Of a stretch of 21,714 bases of DNA, positions 1 to 7,247 are shown one piece after another. The DNA comes from Anaerolineae bacterium (GTDB lineage Bacteria > Chloroflexota > Anaerolineae > JAAYZQ01): positions 1 through 21,714 of the forward strand of contig JAFGOG010000026.1 of the NCBI GenBank assembly GCA_016926595.1, in the 5' to 3' direction. Both the position numbers and the translations under genes were made by a program. Within the stretch, counting starts at the first letter, position 1; each line of letters begins with the position of its first letter. The notes beneath the pieces were generated by a model. That model worked only from the letters and a program-made list of their open reading frames with translations, was not told the DNA's origin and made no database searches.

Positions 1-10
1 ACACCCTGCA

Positions 11-511
11 TCAGCTCTTCTCCAGGATCTTTTTCATGGGCTGCACTTTCAGCCCTCTCCCCTCAAAGCTCCATCCTGTGCGTATCCCTGTCGACCTCCT
101 GTAGCCCAGGGCCAGATAGAACGGGACTGCGTACAGCGTAGCCGCTACACGCACCACCCTTGTCCCCTGCTCGAGGCTCTCCTGCTCGAAACGCTCCACC
201 AGTCTCCGCCCGATCCCCCGCCGCTGCTGGTCCCCTCTCACAAACAGGCTGGCCAGCCTTTCCCTTCTCCCCCTTAGTACGCCCACCACCTCTCCGTCCT
301 CTTCCGCCACATAGACCATGGGCGCCCTGATGACCTCGCTGATGGCGTCTCGATGCGCCTTCTCTGCCGACCTGGCGTGCTGGAATGGGCCCAGGAACGG
401 GCCCCTTTCCTCGGGTGGCGCGAAAGAAAGGTTGAACTCGCCGTACGTGTCTGCGATCAGCCTGCCAACGCTTTGTGCGTCATTTTCTTGATAGCAGCGG
501 ATCGTTATCAT
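11..511 (-). CDS. GNAT-family N-acetyltransferase (single domain)
   Basis: This 166-residue protein has the layout of a GNAT acetyltransferase, which moves an acetyl group from acetyl-CoA to an amine. The acetyl-CoA pyrophosphate loop is visible as QQRRGIG (residues 95-101), following the strand LASLFVRG. The C-terminal segment AVPFYLALGYRRS (about 128-140) is the usual GNAT motif B ending in F/Y-x-x-x-G-Y/F. The length is normal for the family. The ATG start at 511 is preceded on the minus strand by a G-rich Shine-Dalgarno-like stretch. It is the last gene of the minus-strand run, 48 bases after the double GNAT gene. The substrate cannot be read from the sequence. The context beside a drug-efflux-like ABC system suggests self-protection or detoxification, which is inference. 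No terminator can be judged because only ten bases follow the stop. Confidence 0.88.
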   Translation of the reverse strand: MITIRCYQENDAQSVGRLIADTYGEFNLSFAPPEERGPFLGPFQHARSAEKAHRDAISEVIRAPMVYVAEEDGEVVGVLRGRRERLASLFVRGDQQRRGIGRRLVERFEQESLEQGTRVVRVAATLYAVPFYLALGYRRSTGIRTGWSFEGRGLKVQPMKKILEKS

Positions 512-559
512 GCTCGCCCCCCAAAGCCTTGGTGCTATGACAGCTCAATGTCCCAACCT

Positions 560-1477
560 CTAGACCGGTTTGGCAAACCAGACCGTCGCGGATTCCATAC
601 GAAACCCCACCGCCTTTGCCGCTCGCTGCATCTTTTCGTTTTCGCTGCTCGTTCCCATGATTGCGGTTTCTACCCCACGCTTTTGCAGCAGGCGCAACCC
701 TGTCGACAGCAATGCTTTTGCCAGTCCGCGTCCCTGGTACTGCGGATGGGTCGCTACCGGGTCGGTGTACCCTTCATTTCGTCCCGTCCGCGCATTCTCT
801 TCCCGGAAAATCTGGCACATGCAGTAGGCCGCCAGCCGGCCGTCAGGCCCGACCATGACCAGGTCTAGATCAGGATCATAGTCCGTGCCGCTCATCATCG
901 CCAACCGCTCTTCGACCGTCATCTGCTCTGTGCCAAACGCGGCGCGATGGAGCTGGACCCATTCCTGAACTTCGTCGCGCCCCTTCAGGGTACGGATCTC
1001 GAAACCGCCCGGCCAGGTTGGCGGCGGGATCGGCTCGCGCACAGGCCGGGCCAGGCGCAGGCTGCGCACGGGCTGCCTGACAAATCCGTGTTGCTCTAGC
1101 AGGGCAATGCGGTCGCTGTCCTCTTCGCGGCAACTGGCGTCCAAGGTCAACGGTTCTTCTGCCCTGTGCGGCTTGCGCCTGATACACTCTACCCCCCAGT
1201 TGATTATTTCCGATTGAAGATCAGGGGTAGCCCCTTGACACTCAAACAACAGGTTATTGTACGGATCCACCAGCGCAAAGGCAATGATCTGCTCTTTGTC
1301 AGACCAGAACCGCGTGTTGGCCTGGACGGCCGGCAAGGATAATAACTCATTCAAGTCAGTGGGACTCGGATAGTCGGCGATCCGTTCCGCTGGTCTGACC
1401 CTGAGCAGCAGGTCGACGATGTGGCGCAGGTCCTCTGCGCCGGCAAAAGTGCGGCTGGTCATTGCTCCCAAGCTCAT
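560..1477 (-). CDS. Tandem GNAT acetyltransferase (two GNAT-like halves)
   Basis: A 305-residue protein made of two GNAT-like halves. The C-terminal half (about 158-305) is clearly GNAT: strand DPVATHPQ, the acetyl-CoA loop QGRGLA (248-253), then a helix and the closing segment NEKMQRAAKAVGFRMES. The N-terminal half (about 1-140) keeps the fold outline, ending in LLEQHGFVRQ, but shows no clear QxxGxG/A loop, so it is probably a degenerate domain. Double GNATs of this size include mycothiol synthase-like and Eis-like proteins, but nothing here assigns either function. The start at 1477 follows the response regulator stop by seven bases, with GAGGG just upstream; a second in-frame ATG lies five codons later and is possible. 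Its tight coupling to the two-component genes suggests co-expression with them. Confidence 0.85.
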   Translation of the reverse strand: MSLGAMTSRTFAGAEDLRHIVDLLLRVRPAERIADYPSPTDLNELLSLPAVQANTRFWSDKEQIIAFALVDPYNNLLFECQGATPDLQSEIINWGVECIRRKPHRAEEPLTLDASCREEDSDRIALLEQHGFVRQPVRSLRLARPVREPIPPPTWPGGFEIRTLKGRDEVQEWVQLHRAAFGTEQMTVEERLAMMSGTDYDPDLDLVMVGPDGRLAAYCMCQIFREENARTGRNEGYTDPVATHPQYQGRGLAKALLSTGLRLLQKRGVETAIMGTSSENEKMQRAAKAVGFRMESATVWFAKPV

Positions 1478-1484
1478 CTAGCCC

Positions 1485-2177
1485 TCACAGTTTTACCAAC
1501 CCCCGCCGCAGCGCCGTGACCACCGCGTGCGTCCGGTCGTTGGCCTGCAGCTTGGCGATGATGGCGCTCACATAGTTCTTGACCGTCCCCTCGGTCAGGT
1601 GCAGCCGCGCCCCGATCTCTTTGTTCGACAACCCTTCCACCAGCAGGCGCATCACCTCCTCCTCCCGCGGGGTGAGCGGCTCAACCTCCAATTCCTGGCC
1701 AAGCCCATCCCCGGCCGCCGCTGGGACGGACCAGGCGGGAGCCTGTGCAGCCAGCCGCTGAAACTCGTCTAGTACTTTGCGCGCCACGCTGGGATCCAGT
1801 TGCGACTCGCCCTGTACCACGCCGCGGATCGCTTCGGCCAACGCCTCGCCTGCTGTATCCTTGAGGAGATAGCCCTGCGCCCCGGCTTTGATCCCTTCAA
1901 AGACCAGATCGTCGGCGTCGTACGTCGTCAGAATGATCACCCGGGTCTCGGGCAGCGCCGCACGGATGCGCCGGGTGGCCGGGATGCCGCCCAGGCGGGG
2001 CATCTTCAGGTCCATCAGGATCACGTCGGGTCGCAGCGCCTGCGCCAAGGCCACCGCCTCCAGGCCGTCGCCCGCCTCGCCGATCACCTGGATGCCCGGC
2101 GCATATTTCAGGATCGTCGCCAGCCCCTGGCGGACGATCTCCTGGTCGTCGACGAGCAGAACGCGGATCGGATTCAT
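1485..2177 (-). CDS. NarL/LuxR-family response regulator
   Basis: A 230-residue response regulator. The receiver domain (1-120) has the acidic pair D10/D11, the phospho-acceptor D56 (LMDLKMP), T84 and K106 (LLKD). A LuxR-type helix-turn-helix follows at about 166-230, with PLTPREEEVMRLL and GLSNKEIGARLHLTEGTVKNY typical of the NarL family. The linker is Ala/Pro-rich. The start at 2177 is supported by GAGGTGA on the minus strand, which overlaps the TGA stop of the upstream histidine kinase, so the two are likely translationally coupled. It should be the phosphorylation partner of that kinase and a DNA-binding regulator. The ABC operon just upstream is the natural first target, which is inference from position. 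No operator site could be identified with confidence. Confidence 0.95.
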   Translation of the reverse strand: MNPIRVLLVDDQEIVRQGLATILKYAPGIQVIGEAGDGLEAVALAQALRPDVILMDLKMPRLGGIPATRRIRAALPETRVIILTTYDADDLVFEGIKAGAQGYLLKDTAGEALAEAIRGVVQGESQLDPSVARKVLDEFQRLAAQAPAWSVPAAAGDGLGQELEVEPLTPREEEVMRLLVEGLSNKEIGARLHLTEGTVKNYVSAIIAKLQANDRTHAVVTALRRGLVKL

Positions 2178-2183
2178 GCCCCA

Positions 2184-3437
2184 TCACCTCGGCAGGGTGC
2201 ACCGCACCCTGGTCCCGCCGTCCGGCCTGCTGCTGACCTCCAGCGTCGCTCCGATCATCGCCGCCCGCTCCTGCATCCCCGTCAACCCATACCGGTCTGG
2301 ATCGACGGCGCCGAGGTCAAAGCCGACGCCGTCGTCCTGGATCTCCAGGTCGATCCGGTCGCTGCCAAAGGCCAGTCGAATGGCTGCTTTCTGAGCGGCG
2401 GCGTGCAGCTCCACGTTGGTCAGCGCCTCCTCGGCGATGCGGAACAGCGCCTGGGCCTCTTCGCCGGTCAAATCTGGTTCCTGGCCGGCCACGCTCAGAT
2501 TGGCCTGGATGCCGGTCCGCGCCTGGAACGGCTGGAGCATGTCCCGCACCGCGCCAACCAGGCCCAGCGTCTCCAGCCGGTCGGTCCGCAGCGCCTGGAT
2601 CGCTTTTCGCGAGTCATCGAGGCCGCTCCGCGCCAGGTGCAGCAGGTCGTCCACCGTTCCTTCCGCTGCCTCGGCGTCGTGGACCAGCAGGGTGCGCAGC
2701 GCCTCCAGTTGGACGGCGATCGCTGCCAGGGAATGAGCCAACGTATCGTGCAGGTCGCGGGCCAGCCGGTTCCGCTCGCGGCTGACCGCCAGCTGCTCCA
2801 CCGTGGCGGCGTGCCGGTGCAGCCGCTTGTACGCGGCTTCCAGCTCGGCATGTTGGCGCCGTTCGCGTTGCGCCAGGATGCTGACCATCAGCGGCACGGC
2901 ATACAGCAGAACGATGCGCAGGAATGCCCCCAAGAAGAAACGCCTGGCGAGGATGTCCTGCTGCAGGCCCCACAAACCGATGCCTAGGTGCAGGGCCGTG
3001 GCCCACGTGCTGCCCCACAACGCCCCCCGCCGGCCATAGCCCCACGCCAACAGCACCAGGGGGATGAGCAGGAAAAAAAAGGGCTCGACCAGTGACCCTT
3101 CTGCCAGGTGCTGAGTCATCTGGCTGGGTAGATTCAGATGCGACATCCAGAGCCCTTGCAGGTCAAAGAATGCCGAGGCAGACTCCAGGCTCTCGATCAA
3201 CACGTCCAACCCCAGCCCTGCTGCCAGGAAACGACGGCCCAGCGCCCGTTCCAGCCAGGGGGGCAGCACCAACATCGCCAGCAGCAGCGTCGGGCCGGCG
3301 CGTAGCAACAGCCCCAGCCGGGCTGGGCCTCCAAGGCCCAGGATCGTCAGGAATGTCAGTCCAAAGAAGGCCAGTTTGACGGCCAGCACCAGGCGAAAGA
3401 TGCGCAGCGCATCCCGCCTGGCCGACGATTGATCCAT
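2184..3437 (-). CDS. HisKA_3 sensor histidine kinase with six-helix membrane domain
   Basis: A 417-residue membrane kinase. Hydrophobic stretches near 13-35, 39-62, 70-91, 117-137, 139-158 and 167-189 suggest six transmembrane helices and little extracellular loop, so sensing is probably within or at the membrane. A short coiled coil (about 190-215) leads to the HisKA_3 dimerisation domain, with phospho-acceptor H230 in RLARDLHDTLAHSLAAI. The HATPase follows with N341 (EEALTNVE), QDDGVGFD (367-374) and GLTGMQERA. This arrangement belongs to the LiaS/DesK/NarX-like kinases that pair with NarL-type regulators, as the next gene is. No Shine-Dalgarno sequence precedes the ATG at 3437. A promoter lies so close upstream that the transcript would start at the ATG (see separate entry). 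The gene is separated from the permease by 50 bases. Confidence 0.94.
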   Translation of the reverse strand: MDQSSARRDALRIFRLVLAVKLAFFGLTFLTILGLGGPARLGLLLRAGPTLLLAMLVLPPWLERALGRRFLAAGLGLDVLIESLESASAFFDLQGLWMSHLNLPSQMTQHLAEGSLVEPFFFLLIPLVLLAWGYGRRGALWGSTWATALHLGIGLWGLQQDILARRFFLGAFLRIVLLYAVPLMVSILAQRERRQHAELEAAYKRLHRHAATVEQLAVSRERNRLARDLHDTLAHSLAAIAVQLEALRTLLVHDAEAAEGTVDDLLHLARSGLDDSRKAIQALRTDRLETLGLVGAVRDMLQPFQARTGIQANLSVAGQEPDLTGEEAQALFRIAEEALTNVELHAAAQKAAIRLAFGSDRIDLEIQDDGVGFDLGAVDPDRYGLTGMQERAAMIGATLEVSSRPDGGTRVRCTLPR

Positions 3438-3443
3438 AGCGCT

Positions 3444-3472
3444 AGTATACCGTAAATTCCCAAATCGGCCAA
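3444..3472 (-). promoter_or_regulatory. Candidate sigma70-type promoter giving a leaderless kinase mRNA
   Basis: On the minus strand, TTGGCC (3467-3472) and TATACT (3444-3449) are separated by exactly 17 bases. Only six bases (AGCGCT) lie between the -10 box and the ATG at 3437, so the expected transcription start is the A of the ATG. There is no Shine-Dalgarno sequence in this gap, which fits a leaderless transcript. The -35 box is weak, matching at TTG only. Confidence 0.5.
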
Positions 3473-3487
3473 GGCCCTACCCTGCGG

Positions 3488-4708
3488 CTACTCGTAGCGC
3501 AGCGCCTCGATGGGCCGCAGCCTCGCCGCGCGCATGGCCGGGTAGGTGCCAAACACCAACCCCACTCCGCTGGCCACGCCGGCTGCCAACGCCACCGTGC
3601 TCGCCGTCACGCTAGTCGCCAGCTCAGACGATAGGTTGGAGATCAGGCTTGCGCCGGTCATCCCCAGCATGATGCCTACCAGGCCGCCAACAAAGCTTAG
3701 CACGATCGCTTCCAGCAGGAACTGGATCAGGATGTCGCGCCGGGTGGCGCCTACTGCTTTGCGGATGCCTACCTCACGGGTCCGTTCGGTGACCGATACG
3801 AGCATGATGTTCATGATGCCGATGCCGCCGACCAGCAGGCTGATGCCGGCGATCGCTCCCAGGAAAAGGGTCAGGATGCCGGTGATCTGGTCGGCTACGT
3901 CCAGGATCGCCTGCTGGCTGGTTACCCGAAAGTCGTCAGCGTGATCCGGCGCTATCGCATGGCGCTCGCGGAGCAGGCTTGTGATCTGCTCGATGGCGGT
4001 GTCCACCTGGCTTTCGTCGGCCACGCTGGCATAGATCGCCGCCACCGGCCACTCGCCCGACAGGGTGCGCTGGGTGAAAAAGCGCGACTGGGCCGTGGTC
4101 AGCGGCACATAAACGCTGTCGTCCTCGTTGCCGAGACCGCCCTGTTCCTTCAGCACCCCTACCACTTCGAACTGCACGCCGTTAATGGTGATCGTCTGCC
4201 CTACCGGATAGTCGCCGTCGGCAAACAGCTCGGAATAGGCTGTCCAGCCTAGCACCGCCACCCGCGCCTGGTCGGCCAGGTCGGCCTCGGTCAGCAATCC
4301 GCCCAGGATTGGCTCCAGATTGCGCACCCTGGTGTGCTGGCTGTTGGTGCCGGTGACGGTCAGGTTCGTGGCGTTTTCGCCATAGGCCACCCTCAGTTGG
4401 CCGTTCATGACCGGCGCTACGGCCACCAGCGACGGGGCGTTGAACGGGTCGGCCAGGGCATCGGCGTCGGCCGAGGTCACGTACGCCGGTCGGGTCGAGT
4501 CCTCTGGCTGCTCGGCAGTGATAAACACCAGGTTCGAGCCGATGCTCTCGATCTGGCTGGTCACGCTCTCCTGCACTCCCTGGCCTACCGACAACAGGGT
4601 CACCACTGAGGCGACGCCGATGATTATGCCCAGCATGGTCAGGGCGGCGCGCAGCTTGTTTGTCGCCAGGCCGCCCGCGGCCGTGCGCAAGCTCTCCAGG
4701 ATGTTCAT
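3488..4708 (-). CDS. MacB/FtsX-type ABC transporter permease
   Basis: A 406-residue permease with the MacB topology: one N-terminal helix (about 20-44), a large extracytoplasmic MacB_PCD-like domain (about 45-270), then three helices near 275-297, 328-352 and 371-390. The FtsX-family signature is clear in GGIGIMNIMLVSVTERTREV and in the C-terminal AMRAARLRPIEALRYE. Unlike MacB of proteobacteria, which fuses ATPase and permease, the two are separate proteins here; such split systems are common in Gram-positive and Chloroflexota-type bacteria. The ATG at 4708 overlaps the stop of the ATPase gene by four bases (ATGA), indicating translational coupling. With the adaptor and ATPase it should form a mechanotransmission-type exporter for peptides, antibiotics or lipoproteins. 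The substrate cannot be told. Confidence 0.94.
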   Translation of the reverse strand: MNILESLRTAAGGLATNKLRAALTMLGIIIGVASVVTLLSVGQGVQESVTSQIESIGSNLVFITAEQPEDSTRPAYVTSADADALADPFNAPSLVAVAPVMNGQLRVAYGENATNLTVTGTNSQHTRVRNLEPILGGLLTEADLADQARVAVLGWTAYSELFADGDYPVGQTITINGVQFEVVGVLKEQGGLGNEDDSVYVPLTTAQSRFFTQRTLSGEWPVAAIYASVADESQVDTAIEQITSLLRERHAIAPDHADDFRVTSQQAILDVADQITGILTLFLGAIAGISLLVGGIGIMNIMLVSVTERTREVGIRKAVGATRRDILIQFLLEAIVLSFVGGLVGIMLGMTGASLISNLSSELATSVTASTVALAAGVASGVGLVFGTYPAMRAARLRPIEALRYE

Positions 4709-5379
4709 AGCGCCCCATCCTTCTCGATCAGCCCATCGTGGAGACGGATCACCCGCCGGCTGTGGGCCGCGATCTCGCGATCGTGGGTCACAAAGATCAC
4801 GGTGATGCCCTGGGCGTTAAGCTGGTCAAAGATGGCCAGGATCTCCTGGCCCGACCGGCTGTCCAGGTTGCCCGTCGGCTCGTCGGCCATGATGATGCTC
4901 GGCCGGGTCACTAGCGCCCGGGCGATCGCCGCCCGCTGCTGCTGGCCGCCCGACAGTTCGTCAGGTTTGTGGCTCGTCCGGTCGCCCAGGCCGACCGTCT
5001 CCAGCGCTGCCCGCGCCCGCTTGTGGCGCTCACCCCCGCCCACGCCGGCGTACAGCAGCGGCAGTTCCACCTGGCGCAATGCCGGGGTGCGGGGCAGCAG
5101 GTTGAACTGCTGAAAGACAAAGCCGATCTCTTTATTGCGGATGTGGGCCAACTGCCGGTCGTTCAACCGGCCCACGTCCTGGTCGTGCAGGCGGTAGCTG
5201 CCCTCGGTGGGCGCGTCGAGGCAGCCCAGCACGTTCATCAGCGTCGACTTGCCCGACCCCGACGGCCCCATGATGCTCACAAACTCGCCCTGGTCGATCT
5301 GCAACGATACCCCGCGCAGGGCGTGGACCTCGATGGTTCCCATTTGGTAAACTTTGGTGATCTGTGCCAGCTCGATCAT
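4705..5379 (-). CDS. MacB/LolD-type ABC transporter ATP-binding protein
   Basis: A 224-residue ATPase with every expected motif: Walker A GPSGSGKST (38-46), Q-loop Q90 in VFQQFNLLP, ABC signature LSGGQQQR (142-149), Walker B IIMADE (162-167) followed by PTGNLD, and H-loop H199 in FVTHD. The order and spacing, and the phrase FNLLPRTPALRQVELPLLY, match the MacB/LolD/FtsE subfamily that powers exporters with FtsX-type permeases. The start at 5379 overlaps the adaptor stop (ATGA, 5376-5379) and its own stop overlaps the permease start, so the three genes form one translational unit. It acts at the cytoplasmic face of the membrane. No missing residues were noticed. Confidence 0.96.
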   Translation of the reverse strand: MIELAQITKVYQMGTIEVHALRGVSLQIDQGEFVSIMGPSGSGKSTLMNVLGCLDAPTEGSYRLHDQDVGRLNDRQLAHIRNKEIGFVFQQFNLLPRTPALRQVELPLLYAGVGGGERHKRARAALETVGLGDRTSHKPDELSGGQQQRAAIARALVTRPSIIMADEPTGNLDSRSGQEILAIFDQLNAQGITVIFVTHDREIAAHSRRVIRLHDGLIEKDGAL

Positions 5380-6953
5380 TGCCCACCTTGCCTCATCATC
5401 CCGCCGAACGGGCCGCTATACTGGGAGCTGGTGCTCTGGGTGGGAACTTCTGGCAGCGCCAACCGGTCGCCTTCGTTCAGACCTGCCAGGATCTGCGTGT
5501 ATTGCCCGTCCCGCAGGCCGATCTGCACCTCCAGCCGTTCAGTCGAGCTGTCGGCGCGTTGGCGGGTGACATAGTAGCGGCCTGCCTCCCGGTCGGCGGT
5601 GACGGCCCGGTTCGGGACCAGCAGTGTGTCGTCGGCGCTGGCCACGACGATCTCTACCTCGGCGGTCATGCCCAGCCGTACCGGAAGCTGGCCTGGATCG
5701 AAGCGAATCTCTACCCCATAGGCCACGGCGCCGCCGATGTTGCTCGGCGCCAGGGCGACGTGCGTCACCGTCCCGGCAATCTGGTCGCCCTTCAGGGCGT
5801 TGAAGCGCAGATGGGCCGTCTGCCCCGCGCTGACCTGGGGCACGTCTACCTCGTCCACGTTCACCTTTAGCAGCAGCGACCCACCGGCCACCAGGCTGAT
5901 GGCCGGCGTCCCTGGCGTCGCCCATTCGCCGCCGCGGGCCTGCACGCTGAGTATGGCCCCGTCAAAGGGCGCCGTGAGCACGGCGTCGTCCAGTTGAGAT
6001 TTGGCCTGGTCCAGGGCAATGGCCGCCTCGTCCACCTGGGCTTGGGCCACAGCGATCTCTTCGGCCGTCGGCCGCGCCCGCAATTGGGCCAGGCTGGCCT
6101 CGGCCTGACTCACCTGCGCCTTGGCTGCCGCCAGCTCGCTCGCTGTTGGCCGCGCTTGCAGTTGGGCCAGGCTGGCCTCGGCCTGACTCACCTGTGCCTT
6201 GGCCGCCGCCAGCTCGCTGGGTGTAGGGTGGTTGGCTGTGGATTCATAGTTGGCTTTGGCCCGCTCATATTCGTTGGTGGCGGTCTGCAGGTTCAACGCC
6301 TGTGGCAGCATGGCTATGTCTGGCCGGTCCTTGACCTGGTCGTAGGCGGCCTGGGCCTGCTCCAGCGAGGCCCGGGCGCTGTCGAGCGCCGCTTTGGCTG
6401 AAGCCAGCTCCTCTTTGGTCGGGCCGGCTTTTACCTTTTCATAGCTGGCGGCGGCGCTGTCCACTGCCGCCCTGGCCGAGGCCAGCTCTTCCTTGGTCGG
6501 GCCGGCTTTCACCTTTTCATAGCTGGCGATGGCGCTGTCCACCGCGGCCTGGGCCGAGGCCAGCTCTTCGGCGCCGGCCGGTCGCTGTGTCTGCTTTAGC
6601 CGGGCCTGGGTAGTGTCCAGGCTGGCCTGGGCGCGGGCCACCTGCCATTCCAGCGACCTCGTGTCCAGGCGGGCCAGGACGTCCCCGGCCTTGACCTGCT
6701 GGCCTTCCTCGACCAGCACCTCGTCGATCCGGCCGCTGGAGCCAAAGGCCAGGGTGACCTGCTGTTCGGCTGCCGCGTTGCCCGTAGCGCTGATCGTCTG
6801 CTCGATGCTGCCCCGGCTGACCACCGCCGTCGCGGCTGCAGTTACGTCGTTCGCCGTAGCGCGTGGCCTGGGCCCCGCCACAAAAAAGAGGACGGCTCCA
6901 ATGACACAGGCGGCGACAAGCAGGATGCCCCCTGTCTTTAACACGCTCTTCAT
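5376..6953 (-). CDS. HlyD/MacA-type efflux adaptor with long repeat-built coiled-coil arm
   Basis: A 525-residue membrane-fusion (adaptor) protein. It begins with a membrane anchor (about 8-27, GGILLVAACVIGAVLFFVAG) and has split lipoyl halves near 60-100 (GRIDEVLVEEGQQVKAGDVL) and 325-355 (LTAPFDGAILSVQARGG). Between these is an alpha-helical hairpin. Beta-barrel and membrane-proximal domains follow at about 360-500, and the tail is Gly/Ser-rich (SGPFGGMMRQGGQ). The arm is unusually long and is built from two sets of 26-residue repeats (see repeat entries). The family is usually about 350-450 residues. The ATG at 6953 has GGAGGGA seven bases upstream. It overlaps the ATPase gene. No TolC-like outer-membrane gene lies nearby; in a monoderm host the arm would stand outside the cell, which is inference. 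Confidence 0.94.
   Translation of the reverse strand: MKSVLKTGGILLVAACVIGAVLFFVAGPRPRATANDVTAAATAVVSRGSIEQTISATGNAAAEQQVTLAFGSSGRIDEVLVEEGQQVKAGDVLARLDTRSLEWQVARAQASLDTTQARLKQTQRPAGAEELASAQAAVDSAIASYEKVKAGPTKEELASARAAVDSAAASYEKVKAGPTKEELASAKAALDSARASLEQAQAAYDQVKDRPDIAMLPQALNLQTATNEYERAKANYESTANHPTPSELAAAKAQVSQAEASLAQLQARPTASELAAAKAQVSQAEASLAQLRARPTAEEIAVAQAQVDEAAIALDQAKSQLDDAVLTAPFDGAILSVQARGGEWATPGTPAISLVAGGSLLLKVNVDEVDVPQVSAGQTAHLRFNALKGDQIAGTVTHVALAPSNIGGAVAYGVEIRFDPGQLPVRLGMTAEVEIVVASADDTLLVPNRAVTADREAGRYYVTRQRADSSTERLEVQIGLRDGQYTQILAGLNEGDRLALPEVPTQSTSSQYSGPFGGMMRQGGQ
5985..6218 (-). repeat. Three 26-codon repeats, descending arm of the adaptor coiled coil
   Basis: Residues 246-271, 272-297 and 298-323 of the adaptor are three tandem 26-residue units, 78 bp each. 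The first two are nearly identical (SELAAAKAQVSQAEASLAQL in both) and the third is diverged (EEIAVAQAQVDEA). Each unit ends in a R-P-T-A-like turn. The near-identity at DNA level, with only a few changes between the first two copies, indicates recent tandem duplication. Confidence 0.85.
6336..6569 (-). repeat. Three 26-codon repeats, ascending arm of the adaptor coiled coil
   Basis: Residues 129-154, 155-180 and 181-206 of the adaptor are again three 78-bp units. The shared core is EELASA-x-AA-x-DSA-x-ASYEKVKAGPTK; the first two copies are almost identical and the third diverges after ASLEQ. The unit length equals that of the other arm, so both arms carry the same number of units, as a paired helical hairpin requires. 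Confidence 0.85.
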
Positions 6954-6960
6954 TTTACAT

Positions 6961-6967
6961 TCCCTCC
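6961..6967 (-). promoter_or_regulatory. Shine-Dalgarno site of the adaptor gene
   Basis: On the minus strand GGAGGGA lies seven bases before the ATG at 6953, which supports that start. Confidence 0.75.
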
Positions 6968-6983
6968 GTTCCTACTCGCCCAA

Positions 6984-7015
6984 CCCTACCGCAGGCTGGA
7001 AAACCTGCGGTAGGG
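6984..7015. repeat. Perfect 12-bp inverted repeat with 8-base loop
   Basis: CCCTACCGCAGG (6984-6995) and CCTGCGGTAGGG (7004-7015) are perfect reverse complements around an 8-base loop. No run of T follows on either strand, so it is not a standard intrinsic terminator. It lies 31-62 bases upstream of the adaptor ATG, and just inside the transcript if the candidate promoter at 7028-7056 is real. It could be a 5' mRNA stabiliser, a regulator site, or a copy of a dispersed palindromic repeat. Confidence 0.8.
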
Positions 7016-7027
7016 CTAGACCCATCC

Positions 7028-7056
7028 ATCATACCAGGGAATAGCCGCCCGCAAAA
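7028..7056 (-). promoter_or_regulatory. Candidate promoter of the efflux/two-component operon
   Basis: The minus strand shows TATGAT (7028-7033), a 5/6 match to the -10 consensus. The region at the expected -35 spacing (7051-7056, TTTTGC; or TTGCGG at 7049-7054 with 15-base spacing) is poor. Initiation near 7021 would place the hairpin at 6984-7015 close to the 5' end of the mRNA. Confidence 0.35.
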
Positions 7057-7080
7057 GTGCTGTCCGTCACTTCCTCGACC

Positions 7081-7094
7081 ATGACAAAAGTCAT
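7081..7094. promoter_or_regulatory. Small inverted repeat, possible operator
   Basis: ATGAC-AAAA-GTCAT is a perfect 5-bp inverted repeat with a 4-base spacer, lying 25 bases beyond the upstream edge of the candidate operon promoter. A symmetric site of this size could bind a dimeric regulator, but short repeats also arise by chance. Confidence 0.25.
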
Positions 7095-7247
7095 TTGGTT
7101 ATTGCCCGCAGGTGGTGTGGGGCTTGCGGCGCAGCATGCTTGAGAGGGCTAACAACCAGGCGACCGCGGAGGGCGGAGCCGTGAGCGGCGTAGCGCAAAA
7201 CGAGGTGATTGGCAGGTTTTCAACGGCAGAGTTGCAGGCGATCCGGA

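Noticed and set aside
1800..2987. Long plus-strand frame antisense to the response regulator and kinase
   Set aside because: Its opposite strand codes for clear two-component proteins; GC-rich codon bias leaves such antisense frames open.
6984..7015. Hairpin as an intrinsic terminator of the Ser/Thr kinase gene
   Set aside because: No T-run follows on either strand and it is more than 330 bases past the kinase stop.
7140..7200. Possible integron attC-like site near GGGCTAACAACC
   Set aside because: The paired core sites needed for attC are absent, and no integrase gene or gene cassette is present.
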